Assembly: GCA_024516035.1 (NCBI GenBank) | Contig: CM044958.1 | Coordinates: 7,956,771 to 8,020,770, forward strand | Source: Bactericera cockerelli | Taxonomy: Eukaryota > Arthropoda > Insecta > Hemiptera > Triozidae | Direction: 5' to 3' | DNA: 64,000 nucleotides | Made by a program: the position numbers and the translations under genes | Notes under the pieces: model-generated | The model's database searches: none | What the model saw: only the letters and a program-made list of their open reading frames with translations | What the model was told of the DNA's origin: nothing | Shown here: piece after piece, positions 42,080-53,634 of the stretch | How the letters are laid out: each line of letters begins with the position of its first letter | How positions within the stretch are numbered: the first letter of the stretch is position 1

Positions 42080-42170
42080 CGCGGTCAAAATGTTCCGATC
42101 CGACCGAGATTCGAACCCGCACCCTCCGGTCAGCAGTCAATTCTCTTAACCACTGAGCCACGGAGGTCGG
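42080..42170 (-). repeat. tRNA-like SINE head, family 4
   Basis: Minus strand: GACCTCCGTGGCTCAGTGG, TTAAGAGAATTGACTGCTG and CGGGTTCGAATCTCGGTC. Good A and B boxes and cloverleaf-like spacing. It may be close to a tRNA source but lacks a verified acceptor stem. Confidence 0.65.
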
Positions 42171-42235
42171 TTTTTTTAGAAGGGCTACTATAATGTCAGT
42201 TATACTCATAATAATTCATTTACGATTTACGAAGT

Positions 42236-42345
42236 TATAACTTTCGACTTCAGTAGCTTGTCAGTGGTTCGTGTCCCTAGTTCACCAAATATTTAGTAAA
42301 GCTAGTTTGAGAAGTTGTGATATCAAAAAAGTGATTAACAGAATT
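42236..42345 (+). repeat. tRNA-headed SINE, family 2, deleted form
   Basis: CAGTAGCTTGTCAGTGGTTC: the centre of the tRNA head is deleted, then GTAGTTGTGATATC-type tail. Paralogue at 52060-52160. Confidence 0.6.
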
Positions 42346-43214
42346 TGATTTTTTGTTCCAACTCACTGTTGTTGCGTCCATTTCAACTGGGCTCTTTCTA
42401 CCTAGTATGCTGCGAGTATATTGGGCCCTTTGCCATTAAGTATCGATATGAATGAGGAGTTTTACTTGTAACCATCATGATAGGGTGGCGACATCGGCAA
42501 TAATTGACAAGGGCCCCCATTACCAAGCTAGTGTTGGTTTACTCCCTGTTCATAGTCCCCCAGCCAGACTTGTAATGAAAAAGTTAAAATTAAAAAAAAA
42601 GAAACTGGGCTCTAACCAGAAATGCTTTTTCTTCACACTTTAGAACTACGAATAAAAAAATTATTTCCTAAAATCAGATCATATTTTGTATGTGCATGGC
42701 AATTGAGCTTCTCTGGCACTTTTTCAATCATTTTAAATCTATTTCGTTTACTGTGAATAACCTCACTATTTGTTGTTACTGAAACACTCCATTTTCTCAA
42801 GTTGATCCCACTTTTAAGTAAAGAGTCGAAATTTTTCGATAGGCAAACTACAACACAGACCACAAGCGTCTATATTAGCATTATTAGCTGCTTTCTCATG
42901 GCTAAAAATAAAAAAAGGTTGCAAAAATTATCACCATGAAAAAAAAAAATTGTGTCTAAAATTAATGCACCTATCAAGGTATAAATGATAGAAATTCCTG
43001 AATTTATACGGATACATTTTGTACAAATACAATTAGACAGCTACTTCTAAATTATATGTATACGCCACGGTAATCCCTAAATCCTGTTGTCCTCTATCCT
43101 CTACTCTTATCTTTTCTTCGAAACTTATAAATCCAACACTAATTAGATTGCTGGATTCCGTTTTCTCTTTCGCATTTTTCTTTTTCTACCCATCATTTTT
43201 TCTGTTACATATTT

Positions 43215-43400
43215 CAGTCAAGGTAGCTCAGTGTTTAAGGCGTCGCGTCGCCGTTGGTCTGGTAATCCAGAAGTCACAAGTTCGAAACCCAGCCAGGACA
43301 TGACAAGTTATTCTCCCATTTTGACCAGAAAATAATACGTCTTTAATGTGATTCATTAGTCCTAGACGTCCTAGTCGGGCAGTGTAGATAGATGAATGTG
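43215..43400 (+). repeat. tRNA-headed SINE, family 6
   Basis: GTCAAGGTAGCTCAGTGTTT, AGGCGTCGCGTCGCC, AAGTTCGAAACCCAGCC, then ACATGACAAGTTATTCTCCC and GACGTCCTAGTCGGGCAGTG. Paralogue at 53033-53215. Confidence 0.75.
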
Positions 43401-43924
43401 TTTGATTTTTGTTGTTGTTGATTTATTCCTTATTTAATACAATTGAAATTTACTTTGTATGACACCTCATAAGATAATTTGTGTTATTTTATCACATTTT
43501 TAGTTTCTAGAGCAGAATTATAGGACTTTTCCGAATTTTTAATATTTGCTTGGTTATTTTTCCCCATTACTCCACCATTGGTCGCTGCCATTTTACAACA
43601 GCTATTCATTTTTTCTCAAAAGGTATGAGTGGAGAGGAGTAGAAGGGCATATTATATTATTATTATTTTTAAATCCTTTTGTCATAGAAAGAAAATAATG
43701 GATTTACCCACAGTTATCTATGTATAGTAATTTTTCACTGCCAAAACTCGTTTTAAAGTCCCTAGAGCCTAAATCCAAAATGTCAGCCATTGTGTGTGTG
43801 TATTTTTCTCGGTCTGTCTATATGAACAATTTCTATTCAAGCACCGCCATTTCACTTCTCCTGCAGAATGTTCATAAAACTGTCGATAGTTTAAATTATC
43901 AAAAATAACCAAGGGTTTGCTCTT

Positions 43925-44090
43925 TTGACTACCGACCTCAGTAGCTTGATCGATAAGGCGGTGGACTTGTAACCTGGAGGTCAGTGGTTCAAGTCCCGGT
44001 TTCAGGGTAGATGTAGTAAAGTGAGTTTTACTAGTTGTGATATCACGAAAGTGATTGACACAAATCTGATAACTTAAAAAAAAGTGTAAA
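43925..44090 (+). repeat. tRNA-headed SINE, family 2, full head
   Basis: ACCTCAGTAGCTTGATCGAT, AAGGCGGTGGACTTGTAACC, AGTGGTTCAAGTCCCGG, then TTGTGATATCACGAAAGTG. Paralogue at 55583-55740. Confidence 0.8.
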
Positions 44091-44099
44091 AAAAAATAA

Positions 44100-45140
44100 T
44101 TGCCTTCAACTATCAATAAATTTTAACGACATGTTCAACAAACTAAACTAAACAAATCAACCACTTTCTCTTTTGCATTTTCTATCTTTTTCTCATTCAT
44201 TCGTTCTTCTTGAATTTCCTACATTTCTATCTTTATTATTATATTTTTTCTTTTTCTTCCTTCCCGTTCCCATTTTCCTTTCTACTTTCCTGTCCTTCAA
44301 TTAACTTTTCTCTCTTGGTTCCTTTTCGACCTATTAGAGTTTCATTTCAAGTTTTAATTCCGAAGCCTCTCGTATTAAAATGAAAGTTTGTTTCAAACTA
44401 CGAGAATATTGCTTTACAGAATTTCATGTTTAATGATGTTACTTCTGTCCCATCTAGCCTCTTTTGTTCGTTCCATAAAATTATATTATCTATATCAAAA
44501 GCCTGGGACACAATATCATTTTTCAAGCAGATAACATGGGTTTTCCGCTTGGTTTTCTAAACCTTCGTTGCATCGACTTAATTAGATTTTTTGTAGATCT
44601 ATCCTATGCTCTCTGTATGGCTCTTGTATTAGGTACAGTTTTCATCATATGATTAAAATCTACAAAGGGATCTCCAATAGCATCATCATATCCACTTGCA
44701 AAGGCTATCTCTTTCCATTTTGAAATAGCATACCAGAAGCCTAGCCTTTTTCATAGCTAATTTAGATCCCTCAGCTCAGATAAACATTTTTCATTTGTTT
44801 ATTTTTGCCTGAAAAACTTGATTTTTTTTTTTTACAAAAGGATCATTATTTCAAAGTCCGGCAAAATAATTTGATATTATTGTAGTTTTCAGGCTTCTTT
44901 CTCTTTGATGTAGGATGTTTTTGTAAAACAGAACATTTTATCTCAACTTTCTTTTTCTTCCTCTTTCTCACTCTCTCTTTCTCTCTGTGTTTTTTCTTTC
45001 TCTCTCCCCTCTCTCTCTCTCTCAGTCTCGCCTACTCATTTTCTCTTTCTTTCTTGTGCTTCAACACCGAAAGCATCAAGTTCTTATGGCATTTATTTTC
45101 CACTATTTGATATTTTCCGGTCATCCCTCCATGTTGAAAG
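44100..45140. other. Unassigned AT- and CT-rich DNA
   Basis: T/C-rich sequence conserved between the two copies (also 55790-56780). Many substitutions are absent over hundreds of bases, but no long open frame is seen. The stretch at 44940-45030 is CT simple repeat. Confidence 0.4.
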
Positions 45141-45148
45141 GAAGTAGA

Positions 45149-45199
45149 GTGGTTCCCAACCTTTTTAGTGGGCCGTGGCCCACCGGTTGGGAAACACTG
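45149..45199. mobile_element. 51-bp hairpin with hAT-like ends
   Basis: GTGGTTCCCAACC ... GGTTGGGAAACACTG with GGGCCGTGGCCC in the centre. Terminal CAGTG-TTCCCAACC sequences are typical of hAT-family non-autonomous elements. The flanks GAAGTAGA (45141-45148) and ATAGTAGA (45200-45207) would be an 8-bp target duplication with one mismatch. Paralogue at 56784-56834, so it is older than the duplication. Confidence 0.55.
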
Positions 45200-45854
45200 A
45201 TAGTAGATAATGTTGTTTTTCCTTGTGCTGTAAAAATGAATTCGATGTCGGACATTGATATCGACATTCAATATCAATGTCCGCCCGCCACCAAACGGAA
45301 TTCCGCCCCTGACGGCTCCACCAATTCCTTTTTTGACAAAAGTCTCTTGAATTTCGCGATTTTCGGTATAGTTTAGGGTTTAGATGGCGGTCAACAAAAA
45401 CTTTATGAGAGTGGACCTCCCCTAAACCATACCCAAAACCTCGTAATCCAAGAGAATTTTGTCGCAAAACGTAATTGGTGAAGCCACCGCGAAATTCCGA
45501 TTGGCGGCGCGCGGACTTCGACGTTCACTTGAAGATATTACGTTCGAAATTTTATGGAAATCGACCCCGCCGCAAACTATTAATAGGTTATAACGCCGTA
45601 ATCAATCCAAATAAATTCAGAAAGTCTGTGCTGCCCCCTAGGGTAAATTAAAAAGTGATTTCTCCTGAAATTATTTACTTTTCTTAGAGCGTATATCTAG
45701 AAAACGATAGAGAATTTTCGAAAGTAGTATGAAATCAAAATATTTAAAAATAAAATTAATATAACTTTGCAATTCAAAGTTTAGACCAAAATGTATTGTT
45801 TATTTATAATTTTATGTTGATTGTTTTCTAAAAAAATACTAAGAATGACTAAAT

Positions 45855-45868
45855 AGAAAGAGAGAGAG

Positions 45869-45918
<50 letters not shown>
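45855..45918. repeat. (AG)n microsatellite
   Basis: About 60 bp of nearly pure GA. The paralogue at 59395-59440 is shorter. Confidence 0.9.
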
Positions 45919-45924
<6 letters not shown>

Positions 45925-46089
45925 ATATTAATATGGACAGAAAATATAAAAATTCTAGGAAAAGCAATCTTCATAGGAGGTAGGAAAAAATATTCCTCAG
46001 AAAGAAAAAATAAGGTTTAGTAAAAAAAGAAAAGAAAAAAGTTAGACGACTTTGTCACTCTATTAGTCCTTGTCAAATTTAAACAGTTC

Positions 46090-46340
46090 AGCCATCTTTT
46101 CCCTTGTCTCCCCTCTCTTTTTTCTCTCTCCTTTCTCTCTCTCTCTCTCACCTTTCATTCCCTCTCTTTTTTCTCTCTCCTTTCTTTCATTCCTTCTCTC
46201 TCTCTCTCTCACCTTTCTTTCCCTTTCTTTTTTCTCTCTCCTTTCTTTCTTTCTCTCTATCTCTCACTTTTCTTTACGTGTCTTTTTTTCTCTCTCCTTT
46301 CTTTTTTCTCTTTCTCTCTCTCTCTCTCACCTTTCTTGCT
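46090..46340. repeat. Pyrimidine-rich simple repeat
   Basis: CT-rich with a period of about 60-70 bp containing CTCACCTTTCTTTCCCTC-like units. The paralogue at 59625-59815 is shorter by one unit or more. Confidence 0.85.
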
Positions 46341-47620
46341 TCTTGCCTTCTGCCTCCAATGTCTCTCTTTCTTTTCTTCTATTTCTCTTCGTATTAATAC
46401 ACGTAGAAAAAGATAAACCATGTGCTCTCCAATGTCTCATCAACCGAACACTGTGAGGATCTGTTTTAACTTGGGTACTGGACCATTTGGCTTTCGTTTC
46501 TCTGTTGGTCTGTGCACCTGTCTGTTCCAAGATAACTCCCGAGCGGATTCTTCAAAATTGATTAATAGTAGGTATAATTGTTCTTTGGGGTCTTAAATTT
46601 TTACCTATTATTTTTGGGTCCTTTTAGTTACTCGAGGCCGCATGGGGGCCGTTTTGGTGAAAATTAAAAATTATTTTTCTAATTTGATTGCATGAAGCAA
46701 TGCTCTTTAGAGTCGTTAAAAAGTTATATTTGATTTTGGTTGTGAAATTTTGTGATCGTGAAATTAAAAGGGGCCGAACTGTGGTACAAAATTGAAAAAG
46801 GGCCACAAAAAAGGATATCTTATATTATAAAATGATTCGTTTGTGTGTGTGTGTGTATATTGAATCGCGTAAAACTCGAGAACCACAAGTCAGATTGAGC
46901 TGACATTTTGCATGGTTACCAATGACAGGCTCATTAGCGATATGGCATGATTTTACAAAAAAAAGGTCAATTTTCCAGAAGTTGAATTTTTAAATGAGCT
47001 TTTTCAAATACTTGCAGTCTAGCATTATAACTCGCAAAGTACAAGTCCGATTGAGTTGCAATTTACTATGGGTCCTAATGATATTGTAAATTGTGATTTT
47101 CAAAATTTCCATTTGAAAATCACAATAGCTCATAAAGTTGAGCTTTTTCAGCCTCCAATATGGCCGTCCCAATAGATTTCTGGAATATAAATTTCTAGAA
47201 CTGATCCTTTCTGCATTTTTAACTTTCAACAAATATTTCTTCGTCTCCACTTACCCTACAACAAAAGAAGGATCGATTTGTTTGACCATTCTTCATTAAG
47301 AAGTTTTGGAGGTACAGGTGATTTAGTATAACATCTCAAAATTGCCTAGCGTATACATGTGAACCAATCACGTATTGTGTCCATAATAAAATTGGCAGAG
47401 TATTTTTCCTTCTCTCAGAACAGAAGCTTGGAATTATAACTCACACGAAAGAAAAGCTTGCATGGGATTTTATATCCTTTGATGGCATTTCTAAATTTCC
47501 ATACACAATTTCGACTTCCAACACCCATGTATTTAAACGCAACACGTATCACACACACACTTCACGGTCGCATGCACGTGTACAATCCGATGAGACAACT
47601 TCTCAGTCACGTCTTCTCAG
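46341..47620. other. Unassigned sequence with an old dispersed repeat
   Basis: Contains a (GT)n tract (46850-46862) followed by GAGAACCACAAGTCAGATTG and a region of translated-looking but broken frames. The paralogue is 59820-61090. No gene is recognised. Confidence 0.4.
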
Positions 47621-47629
47621 TGTCACGTC

Positions 47630-47749
47630 CTTTGGCACGTTCAATACACCAATTCCCGGTCTGTCACTGAAGTTAATCAACGTCCGGCGAGGTTAGGATT
47701 TGGATGGTGACCATTCAAAATTCAAACCTTCGTGATACTGGTTTTTATT
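47630..47749 (+). repeat. 5S rRNA-derived SINE, cut by the gap
   Basis: GGCACGTTCAATACACCAAT, TCACTGAAGTTAATCAACGT, CCGGCGAGGTTAGGATTTGG. It runs into the assembly gap; the paralogue is 61095-61245. Confidence 0.8.
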
Positions 47750-47849
47750 NNNNNNNNNNNNNNNNNNNNNNNNNNNNNNNNNNNNNNNNNNNNNNNNNNN
47801 NNNNNNNNNNNNNNNNNNNNNNNNNNNNNNNNNNNNNNNNNNNNNNNNN
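47750..47849. other. Assembly gap (100 N)
   Basis: Exactly 100 N. It lies at the end of the first copy of the second duplicated block. Confidence 0.99.
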
Positions 47850-48275
47850 GAGAATATTTAATGATTCCAGATTGACATACATTTTTGTACGTAAGTAAGT
47901 AAAAGTAACAAACAAATAAGGCAATAACGTAAAAATGTGTCAAAGAATGTTTTCAAAAAAAAAAAAAAAAAAACAAAAAAAAATCAGAATAGGTTGATGA
48001 AATGAGATGAATTTCCATCCAAGTTGAAAGTTGAAAGCAATAAAACAAAATACATAATATAAACGCTTTCCTAGAGAAACTTTAGCTTAGGAAAAATACC
48101 TTTGTATATGTTATCCTGTTATTAAATAAATAATTAAATTTAAAAAAAAACTCTGTTTCGTGTATACTCGTAGGCCGGTTGGCTAACGCTACTTGACGAG
48201 CGCACCCCTACCGGCGAGCTTTGATAATTTTTTTCTTTCCATTACCTATAATGTATAGAAAGTATTGTTTTCCCA
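47850..48275. other. AT-rich DNA, no gene seen
   Basis: Sequence between the gap and the start of the second copy. It has no counterpart upstream of 40612. The stretch CGGTTGGCTAACGCTACTTG is tRNA-like only superficially. Confidence 0.4.
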
Positions 48276-48706
48276 CTGTTGTAACAGTTTTTTTTTTTTT
48301 TTTTTCGTCAAATTTTCTCATATGTTCGAGTAATTGACTTTGAACACTTATCGTTACATTAAAAAAAAAACTGCTACAATGTGATTAACAAATGACAGTA
48401 AAAAAACGGTAATTGGCACATTGCAAAATGATATGAGAGTAAAAATTATTTATACATTCAATAAAACAATTTATCTGTGATATCGTTGTTAATTTTTATA
48501 TTGTAATTTTTCATGTTTTTTATGTACTTGTGACTTTGTAAAAGGATTTTCACCGTAAAAAATATACCACACAGCAAAAAATAACACAGATCATAGATAT
48601 AAATAACATCCCTCGCATATCCGCTGTCATCTTCACTGTCCCCAATAATCTCACCGCATTACCAACCTGGACAGCCAAACATTTGCATTATTATATTTTC
48701 AATATA

Positions 48707-50854
48707 CAGTATGTTTCAGAAAAGGTGGCCACCCCCTCGTAACTTTTGAACGCGACCGAATTTTTCAATTCTGTAAAGTCCTAGGTATAGGAAGTGCCCT
48801 ATGGCCCATCCTGTGGTCATATTTATTTTTGGCCCCGGTCGGCCCTTCCGGCTTTTAGGCCATATTTTTTCATTTTTCTCGAGAATTTTAAATGGAATGC
48901 TATATTTTTTATTCTGTTAATTAAAGTCCAAGTTAGGTTGAGTATAATGAAATTTTAAAATTTTCAAAAACCTTATCAGGGGCGGAGCTAGTAGGGTGCA
49001 AGTTTCAAAACTGTTACACGCTGTATTTCAGCGTTAGTTAGATTTTTTAGTACTCTTTCTATTTTCATAGGTTCAAAATATTGTTTTACACCATATGAAA
49101 TCAAAAAAATATTCTTGTATACTTCTAATCAGGGTCAAGTAAGGTTTTTGTAGATGTACTTTTTTTCTCACGTCAATTTTTCCGTAAATTATTGGTGTTC
49201 TCGAAATTGGCATTTTTAGAGGTGAAAGTCTGCAGTGACATATGTTTTTTATGCCTGAAATCGAAAGGAAACTTAACGGAAAAGCGATTAAGATCATAAA
49301 AAAAGCCATTTAACCTGCTAGTTTTTTCGCGACAGTGTCCGGTAAAATGGGTGAATTTCGTATTGGATTTTTTTGTTGAGGAAACACAATTGGCATAGAA
49401 AATAAATAATATCTAATAAGGGAATAATGCTTCAATAAACATAACTAAATGCAAAATTAAATGAAAATTATTTCTTTTAAATCAGTGCCGGATATTTTTT
49501 TTTTTTTTTTTTCTCTCTCTCTTTTTTTCACTTTTCGAAGTTCAAGTTGCATCAAAAATAATTATCGGATAATGCTGCTTCTAAAGTCGGCCTAGGGGTC
49601 CCTTATTGAGACAATTTTAGTTGGTAAGTTGGTAAAATCTGTTGAAAACACATTGTCAATCATTCTGGAGTTAGTCCGATGGCGCTTTGAATGCAACGAT
49701 TCTTGTAGGATCACTGAAGTTAAGCAACGACCAGCGAGGAGAAGACTTCGTGATGCTGGCATTCTGGCCTAACCCAGGCTGGGTGAGATAAATGTGTTTA
49801 GCAGGTTAGTGAGTTTCTTGCGAATCGAGGGTAACACCCCCGTTATGATATGACCATGCAGTTGAAACGCGATATTAAACCCAAATTAAAAAAAAAATCA
49901 TACTGGTGTTGTTAGTAATGAATACAAGGTCTCTAAATAAAAATCTAACTATCTCGAAATTTAAGAGAAAAAAATACCAGGTCAAGTACTAAACTCTTGA
50001 GGGTGAAAATTAAACCAATTCAATTATTATAAATAGGAGAAGAGAGAGAGAGAAAAAAAAAATTTTATCCGGCACTGATTTAGAAGAAATAATTTTCATT
50101 TAATTTCGCATTTAGTTATGTTTATTGAAGTATTATTCCCTCATTAGGTATTATTTATTTTCTATGCCAATTGTGTTTCCTCAACAAAAAAATCCAATTC
50201 GAAATTCACCCACTTTACCGGACACTGTAGTGAAAAAACTAGCAGGTTAAATGGCTTTTTTTATGATCTTAATCGCTTCTCCGTTAAGTTTCCTTTCGAT
50301 TTCAGGCATAAAAAACATATGTCACTGCAGACTTTCACCTCTAAAAATGCCAATTTCGAGAACACCAATAATTTACGGAAAAATTGACGTGAGAAAAAAA
50401 GTACATCTACAAAAACCTTACTTGACCCTGATTAGAAGTATACAAGAATATTTTTTTGATTTCATATGGTGTAAAACAATATTTTGAACCTATGAAAATA
50501 GAAAGAGTACTAAAAAATCTAACTAACGCTGAAATACAGCGTGTAACAGTTTTGAAACTTGCACCCTACTAGCTCCGCCCCTGATAAGGTTTTTGAAAAT
50601 TTTAAAATTTCATTATACTCAACCTAACTTGGACTTTAATTAACAGGAATAAAAAATATAGCATTCCATTTAAAATTCTCGAGAAAAATGAAAAAATATG
50701 GCCTAAAAGCCGGAAGGGCCGACCGGGGCCAAAAATAAATATGACCACAGGATGGGCCATAGGGCACTTCCTATACCTAGGACTTTACAGAATTGAAAAA
50801 TTCGGTCGCGTTCAAAAGTTACGAGGGGGTGGCCACCTTTTCTGAAACATACTG
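48707..50854. mobile_element. Palindromic TA-target element, 788-bp arms
   Basis: Starts CAGTATGTTTCAGAAAAGG and ends with its reverse complement; TA duplicated at 48705-48706 and 50855-50856. Copy 1 has the intact site AATATAGATT at 41051-41060. The arms are 48707-49494 and 50067-50854. They are almost identical: a 78-codon frame occurs in both with one residue different. The 572-bp loop holds a 5S-derived SINE. No transposase frame is present, so a Tc1/mariner-type transposase acting in trans is inferred. Confidence 0.9.
49675..49885 (+). repeat. 5S rRNA-derived SINE in the palindrome loop
   Basis: GATCACTGAAGTTAAGCAAC, GACCAGCGAGGAGAAGACTT, the core TAACCCAGGCTGGGTGAGAT and the tail ACCATGCAGTTGAAACGCG. 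It belongs to the same subfamily as 28558-28782 (box C region replaced). Confidence 0.85.
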
Positions 50855-51354
50855 TAGATTATGCAATGTGCATGGCTTTTTATCTTAAGCTTGCATTATT
50901 CTATTTTCGCAATATTAATGAAGCAGCAGTATGCCAGAGAACGTATTACAGACTTTATCCTAGAATTGCATAACATATTCACATAGGTATCCGACATAAC
51001 CTGTGTTTTGCAACCGGCTTTATTTCACACAGTTTGTCAACAACGTTATAAAAGTTCCTTACGCTCTAAATCCCATGTATCCTTGACGAGACGAAAAAAT
51101 CTTCGCAGTGAAAATAACAATCTCGTACATCCGCGCTGACATAACAGAAAATCTCTCGCAAAAATGTTTACTCGGAAAAACGCTATCTAACTCATTTCCC
51201 AATGTATGTGGTTCATGTAGGAATAGGAACGGTTTTCTGACGTTTTTTAGGTCTTGAACGCAGTGGACTGTTGTATTTTTCACATTGTTCTTTTGTATTA
51301 TATGTATAAGAAAATGTAGTTGTGCCCCGGAGCCGCTTTCGCATTACTTCCCTG

Positions 51355-51500
51355 TCTATCTGTCCCGGTAGCTGAGTGGTAAAGGCGGCACTATGTGAAT
51401 CCAGAGATACCAGAGGTAATGGGTTCGAAACCAAGCGTAACATGACAAGTTATCCTCCCATATGGGATTTTTACCACATAATAATATGTCTTGGGCTTAC
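51355..51500 (+). repeat. tRNA-headed SINE, family 6
   Basis: CCCGGTAGCTGAGTGGTAAA and GGGTTCGAAACCAAGC. Paralogue of 41555-41700. Confidence 0.65.
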
Positions 51501-51574
51501 TGCTGGATCTTGGGACTTTAATAGTCTTAATCGGGCAGTATAAATAAGGCGATATTATTATTATTGTCAATGCT

Positions 51575-51620
51575 CTTAACCACTCAATGCTCTTAACCAC
51601 TGAGCCACGGAGGTCGGTTT
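51575..51620 (-). repeat. tRNA-like SINE head fragment, family 4
   Basis: CTCAATGCTCTTAACCACTG is partially duplicated, and the B-box half present at 42080 is missing. So this copy was rearranged after the block duplication. Confidence 0.55.
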
Positions 51621-51651
51621 TTTTAGAAGGGCTACTATAATGTCAGTTATA

Positions 51652-51944
51652 GTAGTCACTGTGGCAGAGCGAGTTAGCGCGCTAGGCATTGCACACATGG
51701 TGACCTGGGTTCGATTCCCAGCGGGGGAGGATTTTTTCTGCTCTGTACTTGGATGTTCGGGGTCCACTCATACCTCGTGAGGAAAAATGAGTAGCTGCTT
51801 TAATGTGAAGCAGCGACCACTGGCAGAATCTTAGGCAAAAAAATAATACAAGATATTGTAAATTAAAGTGGTGAAGTCCTATGATTCTGCGCTACCCACT
51901 AAAATTGTGACATAATAACACAAAGAAAAAGCATTATTATTATT
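51652..51944 (+). repeat. tRNA-headed SINE, family 1, with 16-bp TSD
   Basis: Flanked by TATAATGTCAGTTATA at 51636-51651 and 51945-51960. The other copy has the single, empty site at about 42189-42204. Full head, body and GTGACATAATAACACAAAG end. It is the probable parent of the inverted copy at 58098-58545. Confidence 0.92.
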
Positions 51945-52059
51945 TATAATGTCAGTTATACTCATAATAATTCAGTTTCGATTTACGAAGTTATAACTTG
52001 TCAGTTATACTCATAATAATTCAGTTACGATTTACGAAGTTATAACTTTTAATCGAACT

Positions 52060-52160
52060 CAGTAGCTTGTCAGTGGTTCTTGTCCCTAGTTCACCAAATA
52101 AATATTTAGTCAAGCTAGTTTGAGTAGTTGTGATATCAAAAAAGTGATTAACAGAATTTG
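52060..52160 (+). repeat. tRNA-headed SINE, family 2, deleted form
   Basis: Paralogue of 42236-42345. It is preceded by a tandem duplication of about 60 bp (ACTCATAATAATTCAGTT units). Confidence 0.6.
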
Positions 52161-53032
52161 ATTTTTTGTTCCAACTCACTGTTGTTGCGTCCATTTCAAC
52201 TGGACTCTTTCTACCTAGTATGCTGCGAGTATATTGGGCTCTTTGCCATCAAGTATCAATATGAATGAGGTGTTTTACTTGTAACCATCATGATAGGGTG
52301 GCGACATCGGCAATAATTGACAAGGGCACCCAGAATCAAGCTAGTGCTGGTTTACTCCCTGTTCATAGTCCCCCAGCCAGACTTGTAATGAAAAAGTTAA
52401 TAAATAAAAAACTGGGCTCTATCCAGAAATGCTTTTTCTTCACACTTTAGAACTACGAATAAAAAAATTATTTCCTAAATTCAGATCATATCTTGTATGT
52501 GCATGGCAATTCCGCAATTGAGCCTCTCTGGCACTTTTTCAATCATTTTAAATCTATTTCGTTTACTCTGAGTAACCTCACTATTTGTTGTTACTGAAAC
52601 ACTCCTTTTTCTCAAGTTGATCCCACTTTTAAGTAAAGAGTCGAAATTTTTCGATAGGCAAACTACAACACAGACCACAAGCGTCTATAATAGCATTATT
52701 AGCTGCTTTCTCATGGCTAAAAATAAAAAAAAGGCTGTAAAAATTATCACCTTGAAAAAAAAAAAATAGTGTCTAAAATTAATGCACCTATCAAGGTATA
52801 AATGATAGAAATTCCTGAATTTAAACAGATACATTTTGTACAGATACATTTAGACAGCTACTTATAAATTATATGTATACGCCACGGTAATCCCTAAATC
52901 CTGTTGTCCTCTATCCTCTACTCTTATCTTTTCTTCGAAACTTATAAATCCAACACTAATTAGATTGCTGGATTCCGTTTTCTCTTTCGTATTTTTCTTT
53001 TTCTACCCATCATTTTTTCTGTTATATATTTC

Positions 53033-53215
53033 AGTCAAGGTAGCTCAGTATTTAAGGCGTCGCGTCGCCGTTGGTCTGGTAATCCAGAAGTCACGAGTTC
53101 GAAACCCAGCCAGGACATGACAAGTTATTCTCCCATTTTGACCAGAAAATAATACGTCTTTTACGTGATTCATTAGTCCTAGACGTCCTAGTCGGGCAGT
53201 GTAGATAGATGAATG
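53033..53215 (+). repeat. tRNA-headed SINE, family 6
   Basis: Paralogue of 43215-43400, with GTCAAGGTAGCTCAGTATTT and GAGTTCGAAACCCAGCC. Confidence 0.75.
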
Positions 53216-53634
53216 TGTTCGATTTTTGTTTGTTTGATTTATTCCTTATTTAACACAATTGAAATTTACATTGTATGACACCTCATAAGATAATTTGTGT
53301 TATTTTATCACATTTTTAGTTTCTACAGCAGAATTATAGGACTTTTCCGAATTTTTAATATTTGCTTAGTTATTTTTCCCCATTACTCCACCATTGGTCG
53401 CTGCTCATATTACAACAGCTATTCATTTTTTCTCAAAAGGTATGAGTGGAGGGGAGTAGAAGGCCATATTATTATTTTTATTCTTATTTTAAATTCCTTT
53501 TCTCATAGAAAGAAAATAATGGAATTACCCACAATTTTCTATAGTAATTTTTCGCTGCAAAAAACCCGTTTTAAAGTCCCTAGAGCCTAAATTGGTCAGC
53601 CATTGGTCCGTGTGTATTTTTCTCGGTCTGTCTA

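Larger units (their letters stand above)
40612..47749 (+). repeat. Second duplicated block, copy 1 (ends at gap)
   Basis: Matches 48276-61220 in order and orientation. It starts at TGTAACAG plus a T-run and ends at the 100-N gap. It lacks the elements at 48707-50854, 53635-55473 and 56910-58808. It carries a SINE (41708-41970) that the other copy lacks. Confidence 0.85.

Noticed and set aside
49073..49309. A 78-residue frame occurring twice, at 49073-49309 (-) and 50251-50487 (+).
   Set aside because: It is duplicated only because it lies in both arms of a palindromic element. It has no recognisable domain.
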